The notes below the pieces were generated by a model that saw nothing but the letters and a program-made list of their open reading frames with translations, was not told where the DNA came from and ran no database searches. From assembly GCF_000828915.1 (NCBI RefSeq), contig NZ_AP014569.1, forward strand, positions 1,674,001-1,738,000: 64,000 bases of DNA, given 5' to 3'. Of the stretch, positions 53,007-62,351 are shown piece by piece (position 1 is the first letter of the stretch; each line of letters begins with the position of its first letter). The translations under genes and the position numbers were made by a program. Source of the DNA: Serpentinimonas maccroryi. GTDB lineage: Bacteria > Pseudomonadota > Gammaproteobacteria > Burkholderiales > Burkholderiaceae_C.

Positions 53007-54203
53007 TCAGGCCGCCTGCGCTGGCGCTGCGCCTTGGGTGATGTAGGCCTGCACCCACGTTGCAAGGTCATTGAGGGGCAGGCGATGTGCGTTCGGCACG
53101 GCCACTGTGTCCAAGGCCAGGAAACGCCGATCCAGCGTGGCCCCATAGGCCACGTCCAGCTTGCCAATTTCGTCCGCCAGCATCTGCACGGCCGTTTCAC
53201 GCAACGCTGTGTGGTCGGTAGGCAAAGCATTCTGGAATGCACCTGCGAGGCTGCGCGGCTGCCAGTCCCCCACCTCCACCAACATGAACTTGGCCCAGTC
53301 AAACGGTGCGGTCGATCCACGCTTCGCTCCGGGGCTGACCGTGGCAATCAGGTGCAAAAGGTGCCGCACCACACGGCCTGCCAGTTCACGTTTCTCCGCG
53401 GGCAAGGTGACCCAGTCTTTGGCTGCTTCACCCTCCAGGTTGGCAATCAGTTGCGGCACGTCCACCACCACGTAGCCGTAGTACAGGCCGGAGGCCAGTT
53501 CGGTATCGAAGATGCCAGCGGAACCCAGCTCACCCGCTTCACGCAGCAGGTCGTCCACCACGGTGAAGTAGTCGTTCTCCACTTGAGCTTCGTGCACCGT
53601 GAAGGCGTGTGCCACGTACACAGCAGCATCGCGGCTGGCTAGTACGTCAGACGTGACCATGCGACCGAACAAGGCCGATTCCAGGCCACTGCCGTGTTTC
53701 AGTGCTTCGATGTTTTTCTTCTCATCTTTCAAAAACTTGGCAATAGCTGCCTTGAGCGTCTTTGCCTCGGTGTTTTCCTGCGCTAGTTCGGCACAGCGTT
53801 TGACGAGGTAGTCAATCTCCGCATAGCCCATCAAAACCGCTTGACCTGTTTCAAGCGCGTCTTTGCCTTTTGATTCCTTGCCGCCTTTGTCCAGAAGACC
53901 CGCGTCTCGCAGTCCTTCGCCTGCGGACTGCGCCAAGTCCTCGGACAGGCCAGATTGAATCAATTTTTTCCGAATCAGGTCCAGCGTCTCCCTGGAACGC
54001 ACGGCCATGGGTACACCCAGATTCGCCAGCGAAAAATGGTCCTCAGCCACCCGCCAGTGGCGCTTCAAACACTGAGACGAAATGCGCGTGCGTATGGCGT
54101 CGCCATAAGGCAGGCGCTTGGCCAGGCCCGCATCGTCGCGGTTCAGCAGTGCGCCGGGGTAGTTGTGCAGGGTGTGGATTTGGATAAAACGGGGCAGATT
54201 CAT
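53007..54203 (-). CDS. cas7e: Cascade backbone subunit Cas7e (CasC/Cse4)
   Basis: 398 residues, slightly longer than E. coli CasC (about 363). It opens FIQIHTLHNYPGALLNRDDAGLAKRLPYGDAIRTRISSQCLKRHWR, a strong Cas7e match, and includes SGLYYGYVVVDVPQLIANL and the TVSPGAKRGSTAPFDWAKFMLVEVG thumb region. Six copies form the helical spine of Cascade along the spacer. It begins 24 bases after cse2. Confidence 0.96.
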   Translation of the reverse strand: MNLPRFIQIHTLHNYPGALLNRDDAGLAKRLPYGDAIRTRISSQCLKRHWRVAEDHFSLANLGVPMAVRSRETLDLIRKKLIQSGLSEDLAQSAGEGLRDAGLLDKGGKESKGKDALETGQAVLMGYAEIDYLVKRCAELAQENTEAKTLKAAIAKFLKDEKKNIEALKHGSGLESALFGRMVTSDVLASRDAAVYVAHAFTVHEAQVENDYFTVVDDLLREAGELGSAGIFDTELASGLYYGYVVVDVPQLIANLEGEAAKDWVTLPAEKRELAGRVVRHLLHLIATVSPGAKRGSTAPFDWAKFMLVEVGDWQPRSLAGAFQNALPTDHTALRETAVQMLADEIGKLDVAYGATLDRRFLALDTVAVPNAHRLPLNDLATWVQAYITQGAAPAQAA

Positions 54204-54227
54204 GAAAACTCCTTGAGTGATGGTTTG

Positions 54228-54788
54228 TTATGACTTGGATTCGGTTCGGGCCAGCGACGAAAAATAGAGGCCTGCGATGTGGAGACGTATTTTCTCGGCT
54301 TCTGCTTGGCTGCTGCGCAGACTGCTGCCTTCTTTGAGCACCAGTTCGCCCAGTTCGCGCCAGTTGGGAGCCACGCCTTTGCTGGCCAACAGCCGCAGAA
54401 CACGAGGCAGTAGCTGTGTGAAGGCGTCGCCTCGTGAAGTGAGCAGTTTGGTGACGCGGGATTCAGACACACCGGCGGTGGCCAACTGCCTGCCCAACTT
54501 CTGTTTGCCGTCATGCCCCGCCAGCGCCATGCCATGTGCAATCAAAGCCCAACGCGGCCAAGTGTCTGCATGCCATTGCTCGGGGGCCAAGCCTGCCGCT
54601 GACAAGGCTCGTGCCAACGCAGCCAACTGGTGGGGCTGGAGCGCTTCTGGTTTCAGCCGGGCCAGTGCCGCGCGGTCGCCGGTGCTGGCGCGCTTGATGT
54701 AGGCAGCCAGCGCCCCAAAGGGCTCGCGGTACGTGGCGGCAGCCTCCGGTGGGGCGTGCTCTTCCAAGGTGGGTTCAAGCGTGGTCAC
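54228..54788 (-). CDS. cse2: Cascade small subunit Cse2 (CasB)
   Basis: A 186-residue all-helical protein: DRAALARLKPEALQPHQLAALARAL, HADTWPRWALIAHGMALAGHDG, LGRQLATAGVSESRVTKLLTSRGDA, RVLRLLASKGVAPNWRELGELVL match the Cse2 pattern. The dimer sits in the belly of Cascade and stabilises the R-loop. It overlaps the cse1 end by 14 bases. Confidence 0.93.
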   Translation of the reverse strand: MTTLEPTLEEHAPPEAAATYREPFGALAAYIKRASTGDRAALARLKPEALQPHQLAALARALSAAGLAPEQWHADTWPRWALIAHGMALAGHDGKQKLGRQLATAGVSESRVTKLLTSRGDAFTQLLPRVLRLLASKGVAPNWRELGELVLKEGSSLRSSQAEAEKIRLHIAGLYFSSLARTESKS

Positions 54789-56382
54789 TGGTTTCCTCCT
54801 GATGTTTGGCGGTTTGTTGGCGGTAGTAATTCACGAGGTCGGGTATCCGAAACTTGTCACTGCGAAGTCCGCCGTGAAAGCGTGACAAGGCCGCAGATTG
54901 GGCTCGATATTTTTGAATGCCGTTGCGCGGGCCCGCATCAAACGCCATCTTCAAAATGGCTTCCGCGCGCTCAACCAACCCCAAAAACCATCCCAGTCGT
55001 TGTGCGGAAGGATCAGCAGCTTCAATTTCTTCATAGAGGTCTGAGAAGAAGCGTGCGTCTTCGGCTTCTTCAAATGGTGCGGAAAACTTGCTCACCTTCG
55101 CCTCATGGACCTTGTTCGCTTGCCGCCTGTCCTTGACATCGCCGCTTTCAAACAGCACCACCAATGCATATCTAAGCAAACCGCGCATCTCGCTGATTGC
55201 CGTTATGCGCTGCCCGGCAATGAGCTCCAGATCAGCTTTCTGGTTCTTCTTCAAAAGCCCCTGCACCTTGGGTGATACAGGTACACGACGCTCGTGGTAG
55301 CCCTTCGTTTCCCCTTTCCCCCGAGTGACCCCCTGAGTGACAAAAACCAAGCTATCGCCGTTGGTTGAGTGGTCAAAGTGTTGAGCAGCCGGTGCCTGAT
55401 ATTTACCGCTGAACATCAGCTCCGAAACCAATTTGTAGGTGAACCCATTGGCGGTGATCGTGAGTGCCTTACCGCCTTCCACGTCAATGGGTGTCCATGC
55501 ATCACCCGTCAACCCGTTTAGTTTTTTCGCAGCAATGCGCGCCGCTTTGCTGCCGGCCCCAACAGACATGATTTCACCGTCAACACACCGCAAGCGAATA
55601 CGACGACAAATCTCGATGTAGAAGGGGTCGAGTTTGGAAAACAACAGGCTATCGAGCCCATCCCAAGGAGCAAGCCAGACCAGTGCCAAGCCGTCATCCC
55701 CTTGCAAATCATGTTCTTTCACCGTTTGGTCGCGTCTCTTGAGCAACGCAGCAATGTCTCGCATCCAACGGCCTCCGGGGAAACCGGCAGCAGCCACACC
55801 CACACCCGGCTTGCTGGCGAAGCCTCCGTTCATGCGAGAAATTCCGTAGTTGCCAGCGCCCAAAAATCCCTCCTGAGTTTGCAAGCTCAACAAAGCGAAC
55901 AGCCAGTCTTCGGGTTGCGAGCGTCGAGCGCGACTGCCTTTGAGATCATGGTTCTTGGATGTGACCAGCATGTCAATTTCGTCAGCAGCAAATGACTCAG
56001 ATTTCCAATCCGAGACACTTTCACCAACGACGGCGGCCTGCAACAGCGCTGGTCGATTCGGTGGCGATACCAGACACCACGCCGCCCCGTCCGGGTCATC
56101 CGGCGTGAGGGCCAACAACACATCACGCCACTCCTGGGTGGTTTCAAAAGCCGCTGTCCTTTTTGCTTTATGCAAGGCGATGGCGGCCAGCTGAACCAGG
56201 AATGCGTGCCAGGGGTGTCGCTGATGCGGGCGCAAAGCCGGGTAGTCGCGCACTTCGTCAGCGGCAAGCGCTACGAACAATTCAGGCAAGTTGGCACAAA
56301 CGGTCTTCCCATCGCTCGCACGGCGATAGCGAATGAGAGGCTCGGTGAGCAAGCAGAACTGCAGCTCCGGGGCAATCGTCAT
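54775..56382 (-). CDS. cse1: Cascade large subunit Cse1 (CasA)
   Basis: A 535-residue Cse1. Family features include FCLLTEPLIRYRRASDGK near the N terminus, LVSPPNRPALLQAAV, and the LSLQTQEGFLGAGNYGISRMNGGFASKPGVG stretch that contains the PAM-reading glycine-rich loop region. A C-terminal four-helix bundle follows. It recognises the PAM and recruits Cas3. It starts 11 bases after cas3, so cas3 and Cascade genes are probably transcribed together, unlike in E. coli K-12. Confidence 0.95.
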   Translation of the reverse strand: MTIAPELQFCLLTEPLIRYRRASDGKTVCANLPELFVALAADEVRDYPALRPHQRHPWHAFLVQLAAIALHKAKRTAAFETTQEWRDVLLALTPDDPDGAAWCLVSPPNRPALLQAAVVGESVSDWKSESFAADEIDMLVTSKNHDLKGSRARRSQPEDWLFALLSLQTQEGFLGAGNYGISRMNGGFASKPGVGVAAAGFPGGRWMRDIAALLKRRDQTVKEHDLQGDDGLALVWLAPWDGLDSLLFSKLDPFYIEICRRIRLRCVDGEIMSVGAGSKAARIAAKKLNGLTGDAWTPIDVEGGKALTITANGFTYKLVSELMFSGKYQAPAAQHFDHSTNGDSLVFVTQGVTRGKGETKGYHERRVPVSPKVQGLLKKNQKADLELIAGQRITAISEMRGLLRYALVVLFESGDVKDRRQANKVHEAKVSKFSAPFEEAEDARFFSDLYEEIEAADPSAQRLGWFLGLVERAEAILKMAFDAGPRNGIQKYRAQSAALSRFHGGLRSDKFRIPDLVNYYRQQTAKHQEETSDHA

Positions 56383-56393
56383 ATGGGTCCTCC

Positions 56394-59087
56394 CTATGTG
56401 GGTTTGTTTTCGTCGAGGGCTTTCAAGCGCTCAAGCCCAAAACGGTTGTAACGATACCGCGCGGAGCCCAAGGTGAACTCAAAACCTGCGCCCGCAGGCA
56501 ATACGGCGATGTCTACTGGCAGCGCGTCAGGACTGACCCCCTCGGGGATCTGATGGTGACGCAGCGCCAATTGCTTCACGGCCTGCTGAAACGGGCCAGG
56601 TTGGGGTGGGTCAAAAATCACCAGACGATCAGCAGCTCCAAGACGGGTGGCAATTTTTTGATCGCCGTCGGGGAACATAACGTCGCTAAAGGCTTCATCA
56701 TACGGCAATGTGTGCAGATGTCCCACACCTCTGCGAGCACTGGTATCACCCTCAATGGCCTGTCCCAGTTTCTGCCAGTCGGGCCCAAGATCGTTTTCGA
56801 TCCCCTGCAGAGCTTCGATGTGCGTGGCGTGTTCAACCAGCATGCGGTTGTCTGCTGGTATCTGGCGGCTGGGCTGTGCCCGAATCAATCGCTTGGTAGC
56901 TTCAACCATGCGCAGGTCGGGGTACACACCGCCTCCATCGCGGAAACGGCCTAGGCCATGGCGAGCACGCTTGAGCATGGGTGTGAGGTCGTTGCCTGCG
57001 GGGGTGAGCACCCAAGCATGCGGCAGGCGGTAGCCCTCTGGTCGCTCTGCGTCGGGTCGGGCATGTCGGTGCATGCGACCCAGGCGCTGTAGCAACACGT
57101 CCATGGGGCACAGGTCGGTGATGAGCAAGTCGGCATCAATGTCCAAGCTTTGCTCCAATGTTTGCGTGCCGATGATGACGCGGCCCTTTGTGTCTTGCCG
57201 CGTTTTTCCCAGTTGCGCTTCGACTGCCTGATCCAGCAAAGGACGGTCCTGTCGGCTGTAGCGACTGTGGTGGACGGTGCTCACGCCGTTGACCTTGAAC
57301 AGCCAGTCGCCGCCTTGGGCCAGAGTGAGCCCTTCCAGCGCTTTCAGTGTGGCGACGGCAGCAGGCACTGTATTACGCACCACCAGCACGCGCGCGCCTT
57401 GTGCAGCGGCTTGCGCGGCGAGCAACGCAACTTGTTTGGGTTCGTCCATCATATCCCGTGTCTCCCAATACACGGTTTTATGCAGTGGATTGCCAGCCAC
57501 GGCTTGCAAGCAAATACCGGAAGGCTTACGGAAGCTGACTGCCGGATAAGCCGCCGCGCATGCATCGGCCAGCGATGGCGGCGCGAGCTTCTTCCCATGG
57601 CCGATGCTGATGTAGCGCGTGCGGGCCGTGGCGCCCAAGGTAGCGGAGAGCAACATGGCTTGGCCACCAGCTTTGATGTGCGCTTGGAGCAATTTCTCCA
57701 ACAGCACGGTCATGTACGCATCGGATGCATGCACCTCATCAACGACCAACAAGCTGCGAGCCAACAAGGCGTGGCGCATGTGGGCGTGCTTGACCTTGAG
57801 CGCGCCGAGCAAAGCCTGATCGATGGTGCCGACCGCGATAGTGGCCGCCAGAAAGCGCTTGGGTGATTCAGCCACCCAACGTTGATGCGCTTTTGCATCG
57901 TCAGGGCGATCTGGCCAAAGGACTTTGAAATCTGGCAAGCTGATTTTTTCTTGATCGTCCGCAGCCTCGTAACCTGGCAGCGCACGCACAACAACTGGTG
58001 GGTCTTGGGGCCACAGCCGCGCCACCAGCGCCAGTACGCGTTGATAGAGCTGCGTTGCAGCGACCCGTGTGGGCAAAGCAAAGTACAGGCTATCGACCTT
58101 ATCGGCCTCGAACAACTGGACAAAGCGCCACAACGCTGCCTCGGTCTTGCCACTGCCGGTTTCTGCTTCCAGCACGACGATGTTGCCCAAAGACAGGTCA
58201 GCAGCGGCCACCTGCATAGGGCGTGCTTCGGGCACATCAAATGCGGCGCTGAAAGTGGGCGGTTGACCGTGCAGGGCATTCTTCCAAACAGATACATCCA
58301 GACCAATGGATTTCACTGCGTAAGCCGCACGAGCGGCAGCCGTCTGGGTTCGATCCTCACCGGGTGCTGTGTACGGGAAGAATTTCTCACGGGTGTCAGA
58401 ACCCAGCCAGTCAGCCATCTGAACCAGCCCGGCAAATAGATGAACAAACGCGTGCTCATCTGGTAGAGGCTGCTGGCATTCTCCGAAGGCCAGCGGATAG
58501 TCTTTCTTCAAGCGCTCGCCCATGCTGGTCAGGGTAGCTGCTGGATCGTAGAGCACAGCCCCGCGCTGATCCAATACAGGTTTCCAGATGCACTCTGTTT
58601 GGTTTCCGGGGCTTACGCCCAGAGGGCGACCATGGTGGCTGATGCTTGCCTGGAGCAACTCGCTGACAGCGCCATCACCCCAAAGCACAATTTCCGCTAT
58701 GGGCAACCCTGACGCGTAGTGTTCGGCGTTCGGTACGCGCCCGGCAATCAGTTCCCAGCCTTCGGATCCATGTCCAAGTGGGGTAGTGGGCCAAAGCGCT
58801 GGCGGTCGTTCGGGTGTTTTCCATCGCTGAGACTGAAAGCCAGCGTTGGCTTTGCCTACATCGTGCAGAAAAACCAAGACAGCCAGTCGCTGTAAATCTG
58901 CTTCGTCAAGAGGTCGGCCCGCAGCCAACTCCAGAGATCGTCGGATGCCCGCGCACTCAGCCAAGGCCAAAAAGCACGCGGCAACATCGGTCATGTGGTC
59001 GAGCAATGAATGCGTACCGGTCAGACGATCGGCCTCATCTCGCGACAACTTACCCCAAGCTACTTGCTTGGTGTGCGCGGTCGGCAT
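56394..59087 (-). CDS. cas3: CRISPR helicase-nuclease Cas3 (type I-E)
   Basis: About 897 residues from ATG 59087, where HTKQVAWGKLSRDEADRLTGTHSLLDHMTDVAAC lines up with the start of E. coli Cas3; an in-frame GTG at 59153 would add 22 residues. The HD nuclease has HDVGKANAGFQ (His near residue 75) and HHGRP. The SF2 helicase has EAETGSGKTEAALW (Lys near 314), VVDEVHASDAYM (near 450), LLSATLG and, in the second lobe, GTQTLEQSLDIDADLLITD with QRLGRMHRH. It unwinds and degrades DNA marked by Cascade. All catalytic motifs look intact. Confidence 0.96.
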   Translation of the reverse strand: MPTAHTKQVAWGKLSRDEADRLTGTHSLLDHMTDVAACFLALAECAGIRRSLELAAGRPLDEADLQRLAVLVFLHDVGKANAGFQSQRWKTPERPPALWPTTPLGHGSEGWELIAGRVPNAEHYASGLPIAEIVLWGDGAVSELLQASISHHGRPLGVSPGNQTECIWKPVLDQRGAVLYDPAATLTSMGERLKKDYPLAFGECQQPLPDEHAFVHLFAGLVQMADWLGSDTREKFFPYTAPGEDRTQTAAARAAYAVKSIGLDVSVWKNALHGQPPTFSAAFDVPEARPMQVAAADLSLGNIVVLEAETGSGKTEAALWRFVQLFEADKVDSLYFALPTRVAATQLYQRVLALVARLWPQDPPVVVRALPGYEAADDQEKISLPDFKVLWPDRPDDAKAHQRWVAESPKRFLAATIAVGTIDQALLGALKVKHAHMRHALLARSLLVVDEVHASDAYMTVLLEKLLQAHIKAGGQAMLLSATLGATARTRYISIGHGKKLAPPSLADACAAAYPAVSFRKPSGICLQAVAGNPLHKTVYWETRDMMDEPKQVALLAAQAAAQGARVLVVRNTVPAAVATLKALEGLTLAQGGDWLFKVNGVSTVHHSRYSRQDRPLLDQAVEAQLGKTRQDTKGRVIIGTQTLEQSLDIDADLLITDLCPMDVLLQRLGRMHRHARPDAERPEGYRLPHAWVLTPAGNDLTPMLKRARHGLGRFRDGGGVYPDLRMVEATKRLIRAQPSRQIPADNRMLVEHATHIEALQGIENDLGPDWQKLGQAIEGDTSARRGVGHLHTLPYDEAFSDVMFPDGDQKIATRLGAADRLVIFDPPQPGPFQQAVKQLALRHHQIPEGVSPDALPVDIAVLPAGAGFEFTLGSARYRYNRFGLERLKALDENKPT

Positions 59088-59325
59088 AGGTCCAATCGCC
59101 GGATTCTCTAGATTCGCCACGTCTGTTTTCTCCCTGAAGGCCTTTCGCTGCACATCGATCTGGTGAAAAATCAGGTTGCACCAAGGGAAACCCTACAAAG
59201 ACACTCCCAGCAGTGTGCGGGCTGTAGGCCTCTAGATAAAGGGTTGGAAAGCCTGCGGCACGCGCTGGAATCCGCCACCGGCTAGAAGCAGTTCAGTTCG
59301 ATTCACGCTTCGAAGAGAAGTCGGC

Positions 59326-61992
59326 CTATCGACCGTCTCGCAGATCGAGCTTATCCAGATCCTCGAGTGTCTGAATGACTGACTCGACCAACTCGCTGTC
59401 AAAATCATCTCGATCGGCCTCCTCATGCGTTCCCTTGTTGAGATACGTCCAAACAAGATTCTGTTCGGGAATGCCAAGAATCCGGCCATAAGCCTGTTTC
59501 AGCGGTTCTTTGTTGCCATGATTGAATGTTACCGCCTCGTTCAGTTTCTTTAGCAGCGAATCGCATAGAGTTCTTAGCTGCGGGTCGTTATTTGGACCGA
59601 AGATTTGCAGACTCAATGCCCCCTGATCATGACTCGCCAGCCAGCGCCAGGTTTTCTGAGACAACATCTCAAGCGCTTGGCGAGCTGCGGCTAGGGCTCC
59701 ACGATCATTCAAGATCTCCCGTTCGGCTTTCGCCTTGGCGATATAGTTCGCGCTCGGGATGTTATTGATGACTTTGGGGTGGTAATCGCCATCGTGATGA
59801 CGCAGCAAATACACTTTGCTGTTATTTCTCCGACCCACAGGCAGATGCTGCTGAATATCCTTGATGAACTCGTTGCTGTGGCATGTCACGACGACCTGAA
59901 TCTCGGCAAAATGGTCGCTCTCGAATATGGTTTCGCGGATTCCCCCTCTATGGTCGTGATCGATGGCATTGATTGCATCGTCGAAGACGATCAACGGGCA
60001 TTTGATGCTTTTCGCCTTGGCTAATAGGATCGCAAGCCCCAAGCACCGAACGTGTCCCTCGCTTAGCACATGAAGGGCATCGACGCGGCTGTTGGGTTTA
60101 CCCCGGAAAGAAATCTCGATTTTCCCGTCGCCGGTTAATGGCAGATGGAGGGTAGCGAGTTTGTCTTCGTCTCTGTCATTCCGATTAAACGAGTTGTAGA
60201 GTTCCTTCGCTGAGTCATTCAGTCCAGCCATAAGCTGGGCCGGAAGTTGATCCCTATAACTTCGCAGCTCGAGGAGGAAGTTGTCGTAGAGGGACTTCAA
60301 CGGCCTGTCCCTTTCTATGCCTACCTTCTCTTGGGCAGCCTGCTCTATCAATACTGCATTGTTCTCGTTAAATAACGAGATCCTCTGATTCGCCGCCTCG
60401 ACGTTCTCGCGCAGTTGTTGCCGCTTCAAATCTTGAGCTTGCACCTTGAGTTGGAAATCAATCAGACGCTGTCGTTCTGCATTGCGTAGTTGCCGCTCCT
60501 CCTGAGCTCGTCTCGATGCCTCGTCCTGAGTGGCAATGCGATCGGCGAGAGACAATAACTGTTCAAGCATTGGAGTTGGAGGCTGATCCTTGAGCGGCTG
60601 CGGATATATTTCAGCCCACCAGTTCCTGGCTGGCTCAGCCGGCAACTCCTCCAAGTAGCGGCCAATCGGCGTCTCTCGCTCACTCTGAGCGACGACATAA
60701 TCCCTGATGACACCTAGAATCCGCCATATCTCACGAGACGCATTGTTCTCTTCTGAGTTGGCAATCTTTTGCCGTTCTTGCAGCACCCCCAGTTCTTGAA
60801 GTCTTTTTAAGCCTTCGGCTGCCTTATCATAAGGATTGACCGCGACTTGTGATGGACCGTCCAGCGGGGTATCGCATGCGGGACATCGATCTCCGACCGA
60901 CTGCTGCAGCGCGAGGACGGATTCATACAGCCCTTTGAAGGAGACCTGATCGCTTTTGGCAAGAAGAGCGGCCTTAATCTCGTTTAGTTCGACGGCGCAT
61001 CCGTGCGCTGTTTCAAATGCCGCCAAAACCCCTGCGCGGGTTATACCTATCGCGACGGGTGGCACAGACCCCAGAATCGCATCAAGCTCCTCAAGACGCC
61101 CGGGCGAATCCGCTGTCCCGAACAACAGTTTGAGACCCGCATAGGTGGTGCCGGGAGCGAATGACTCCGCCAACGCCACCTCCTCGTCATGCAGGCTCTG
61201 CGACGCGACACCCTCCCCTTTGACGGTATTCTGGTCAACAGCCAATGCGGCTTGACGCGCTGCGAGAGCGGCCTGTTTCTCTCCGATCAGTGTGAGCTGA
61301 CCGTCGATGCTTTCATTGAAGTGGCTGACGAACTCGCTGAACTGATCCATGCCGAAAAGCGTCGCTACCAACTCGGTTCGTTGCGCGTTGGGTTTCGCCG
61401 CGATGCGGGAAAACGCATCGATTCTGTTTTTTTCAATGAAACAGAATCGATATGTATCTGGATTGGCGGCAACATCGATTTCGCGACCTTTGTGATCTGT
61501 CGCTTTAAGGATCGGGGGTTCAAAGCGCCTGGCATGAATGTTCTTCAGATAAGTCTGAGGGGCGATACGCTTTGCGCTCGCCTCCTCGACATCTCCCAGC
61601 AGCGCATACTCTAGACCTTCGCACAGGCTGGTTTTCCCCGTGCCGTTGCGTCCATAGAACAGGATGACTTGCTTGGTCAGGTCAAATGATTCCGGCGTCC
61701 GAAACCCGCGGAATGGTCCTAGAGTAAAACTCCGCAATCGAGTCCAAGGCCAGACACCATCTGGATTATCGCCATCTTGAGCGGGAGCCTCATCGGCAAC
61801 GCCAGCAAGCGCTTGACGCATCAACCCCGCGATATAGACGGACCTCTGACTTCGCTGGCGAGAGGTCCCCGAGAGATCATCGAAGTTGGCCAGAAGGAGA
61901 TTCGCGAACCGACGAACGTCGGCGGAGCTTCGCCTATCCTGGCCATAAAGCCACCTCACGAACCGTTCAAAATCCTGTTTTGCAGACGCCAT
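59326..61992 (-). CDS. Rad50/SMC-like ATPase with zinc-hook motif, possible RloC-like defence protein
   Basis: 888 residues from ATG 61992; GAGGAG lies just upstream, whereas a start at 62007 would put that site inside the gene. An N-terminal helical domain (about 1-80) precedes the ABC head: Walker A FYGRNGTGKTSL (Lys near 120), a coiled-coil middle with a single CPAC hook (near 370-373), signature LSEGHVRCLGLAILLA, Walker B LIVFDDAINAIDHD (near 671) and switch VVVTCHSNEF. The C-terminal domain carries RWLASH (Arg 783, His 788), which fits an Rx4H nuclease motif, and ends with NKGTHEEADRDDFD. It follows IS remnants and stands next to cas3, so a stand-alone defence role is plausible but unproven. 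Confidence 0.8.
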   Translation of the reverse strand: MASAKQDFERFVRWLYGQDRRSSADVRRFANLLLANFDDLSGTSRQRSQRSVYIAGLMRQALAGVADEAPAQDGDNPDGVWPWTRLRSFTLGPFRGFRTPESFDLTKQVILFYGRNGTGKTSLCEGLEYALLGDVEEASAKRIAPQTYLKNIHARRFEPPILKATDHKGREIDVAANPDTYRFCFIEKNRIDAFSRIAAKPNAQRTELVATLFGMDQFSEFVSHFNESIDGQLTLIGEKQAALAARQAALAVDQNTVKGEGVASQSLHDEEVALAESFAPGTTYAGLKLLFGTADSPGRLEELDAILGSVPPVAIGITRAGVLAAFETAHGCAVELNEIKAALLAKSDQVSFKGLYESVLALQQSVGDRCPACDTPLDGPSQVAVNPYDKAAEGLKRLQELGVLQERQKIANSEENNASREIWRILGVIRDYVVAQSERETPIGRYLEELPAEPARNWWAEIYPQPLKDQPPTPMLEQLLSLADRIATQDEASRRAQEERQLRNAERQRLIDFQLKVQAQDLKRQQLRENVEAANQRISLFNENNAVLIEQAAQEKVGIERDRPLKSLYDNFLLELRSYRDQLPAQLMAGLNDSAKELYNSFNRNDRDEDKLATLHLPLTGDGKIEISFRGKPNSRVDALHVLSEGHVRCLGLAILLAKAKSIKCPLIVFDDAINAIDHDHRGGIRETIFESDHFAEIQVVVTCHSNEFIKDIQQHLPVGRRNNSKVYLLRHHDGDYHPKVINNIPSANYIAKAKAEREILNDRGALAAARQALEMLSQKTWRWLASHDQGALSLQIFGPNNDPQLRTLCDSLLKKLNEAVTFNHGNKEPLKQAYGRILGIPEQNLVWTYLNKGTHEEADRDDFDSELVESVIQTLEDLDKLDLRDGR

Positions 61993-62228
61993 AGCCGCTC
62001 CTCTCATTTGTCATTCTACAGCGGCAGAAACGAGTCTAGTAGGCTACAGCGACGGGAATGACCACCAAGAACGATTCATCACCCCGCACCTGGCCATTTC
62101 AACTTCCTGACAGGACGTTGTGGGTGAGCACGAATAGCCTCGGCACTCGGCGAAGGCTTGTGACCTGCTCCCCACCAGTCGTACCACGGTAAACGAGAGA
62201 GGTCCGTCAACCCAGGAGAATGACGGAC

Positions 62229-62322
62229 ATGAAGAAGAGCAGATTCAGCGAAGAACAAATCATTGGATTCCTGCGCCAGGCCGAGGCAGGCATGGCCATC
62301 CCCGAGCTGTGCCTCCGGAACG
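62229..62322 (+). pseudogene. IS3-family OrfA fragment interrupted by a second insertion sequence
   Basis: From ATG 62229 the frame reads MKKSRFSEEQIIGFLRQAEA-GMAIPELC, the standard start of one large group of IS3-family OrfA proteins. The match ends at about 62318-62322, where the left end of the next element begins; chance translation continues to a stop at 62360. The preceding 70 bases (from about 62159, GTGACCTGCTCCCC) look like this element's left terminus and leader, with AGGAG before the ATG. Confidence 0.8.
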
Positions 62323-62351
62323 TGTCAATGATTTTGCGACACCCGGGGACG

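Noticed and set aside
59154-59325. A promoter for the cas operon upstream of cas3
   Set aside because: The 172-base gap should contain one, but I found no pair of hexamers good enough to report.
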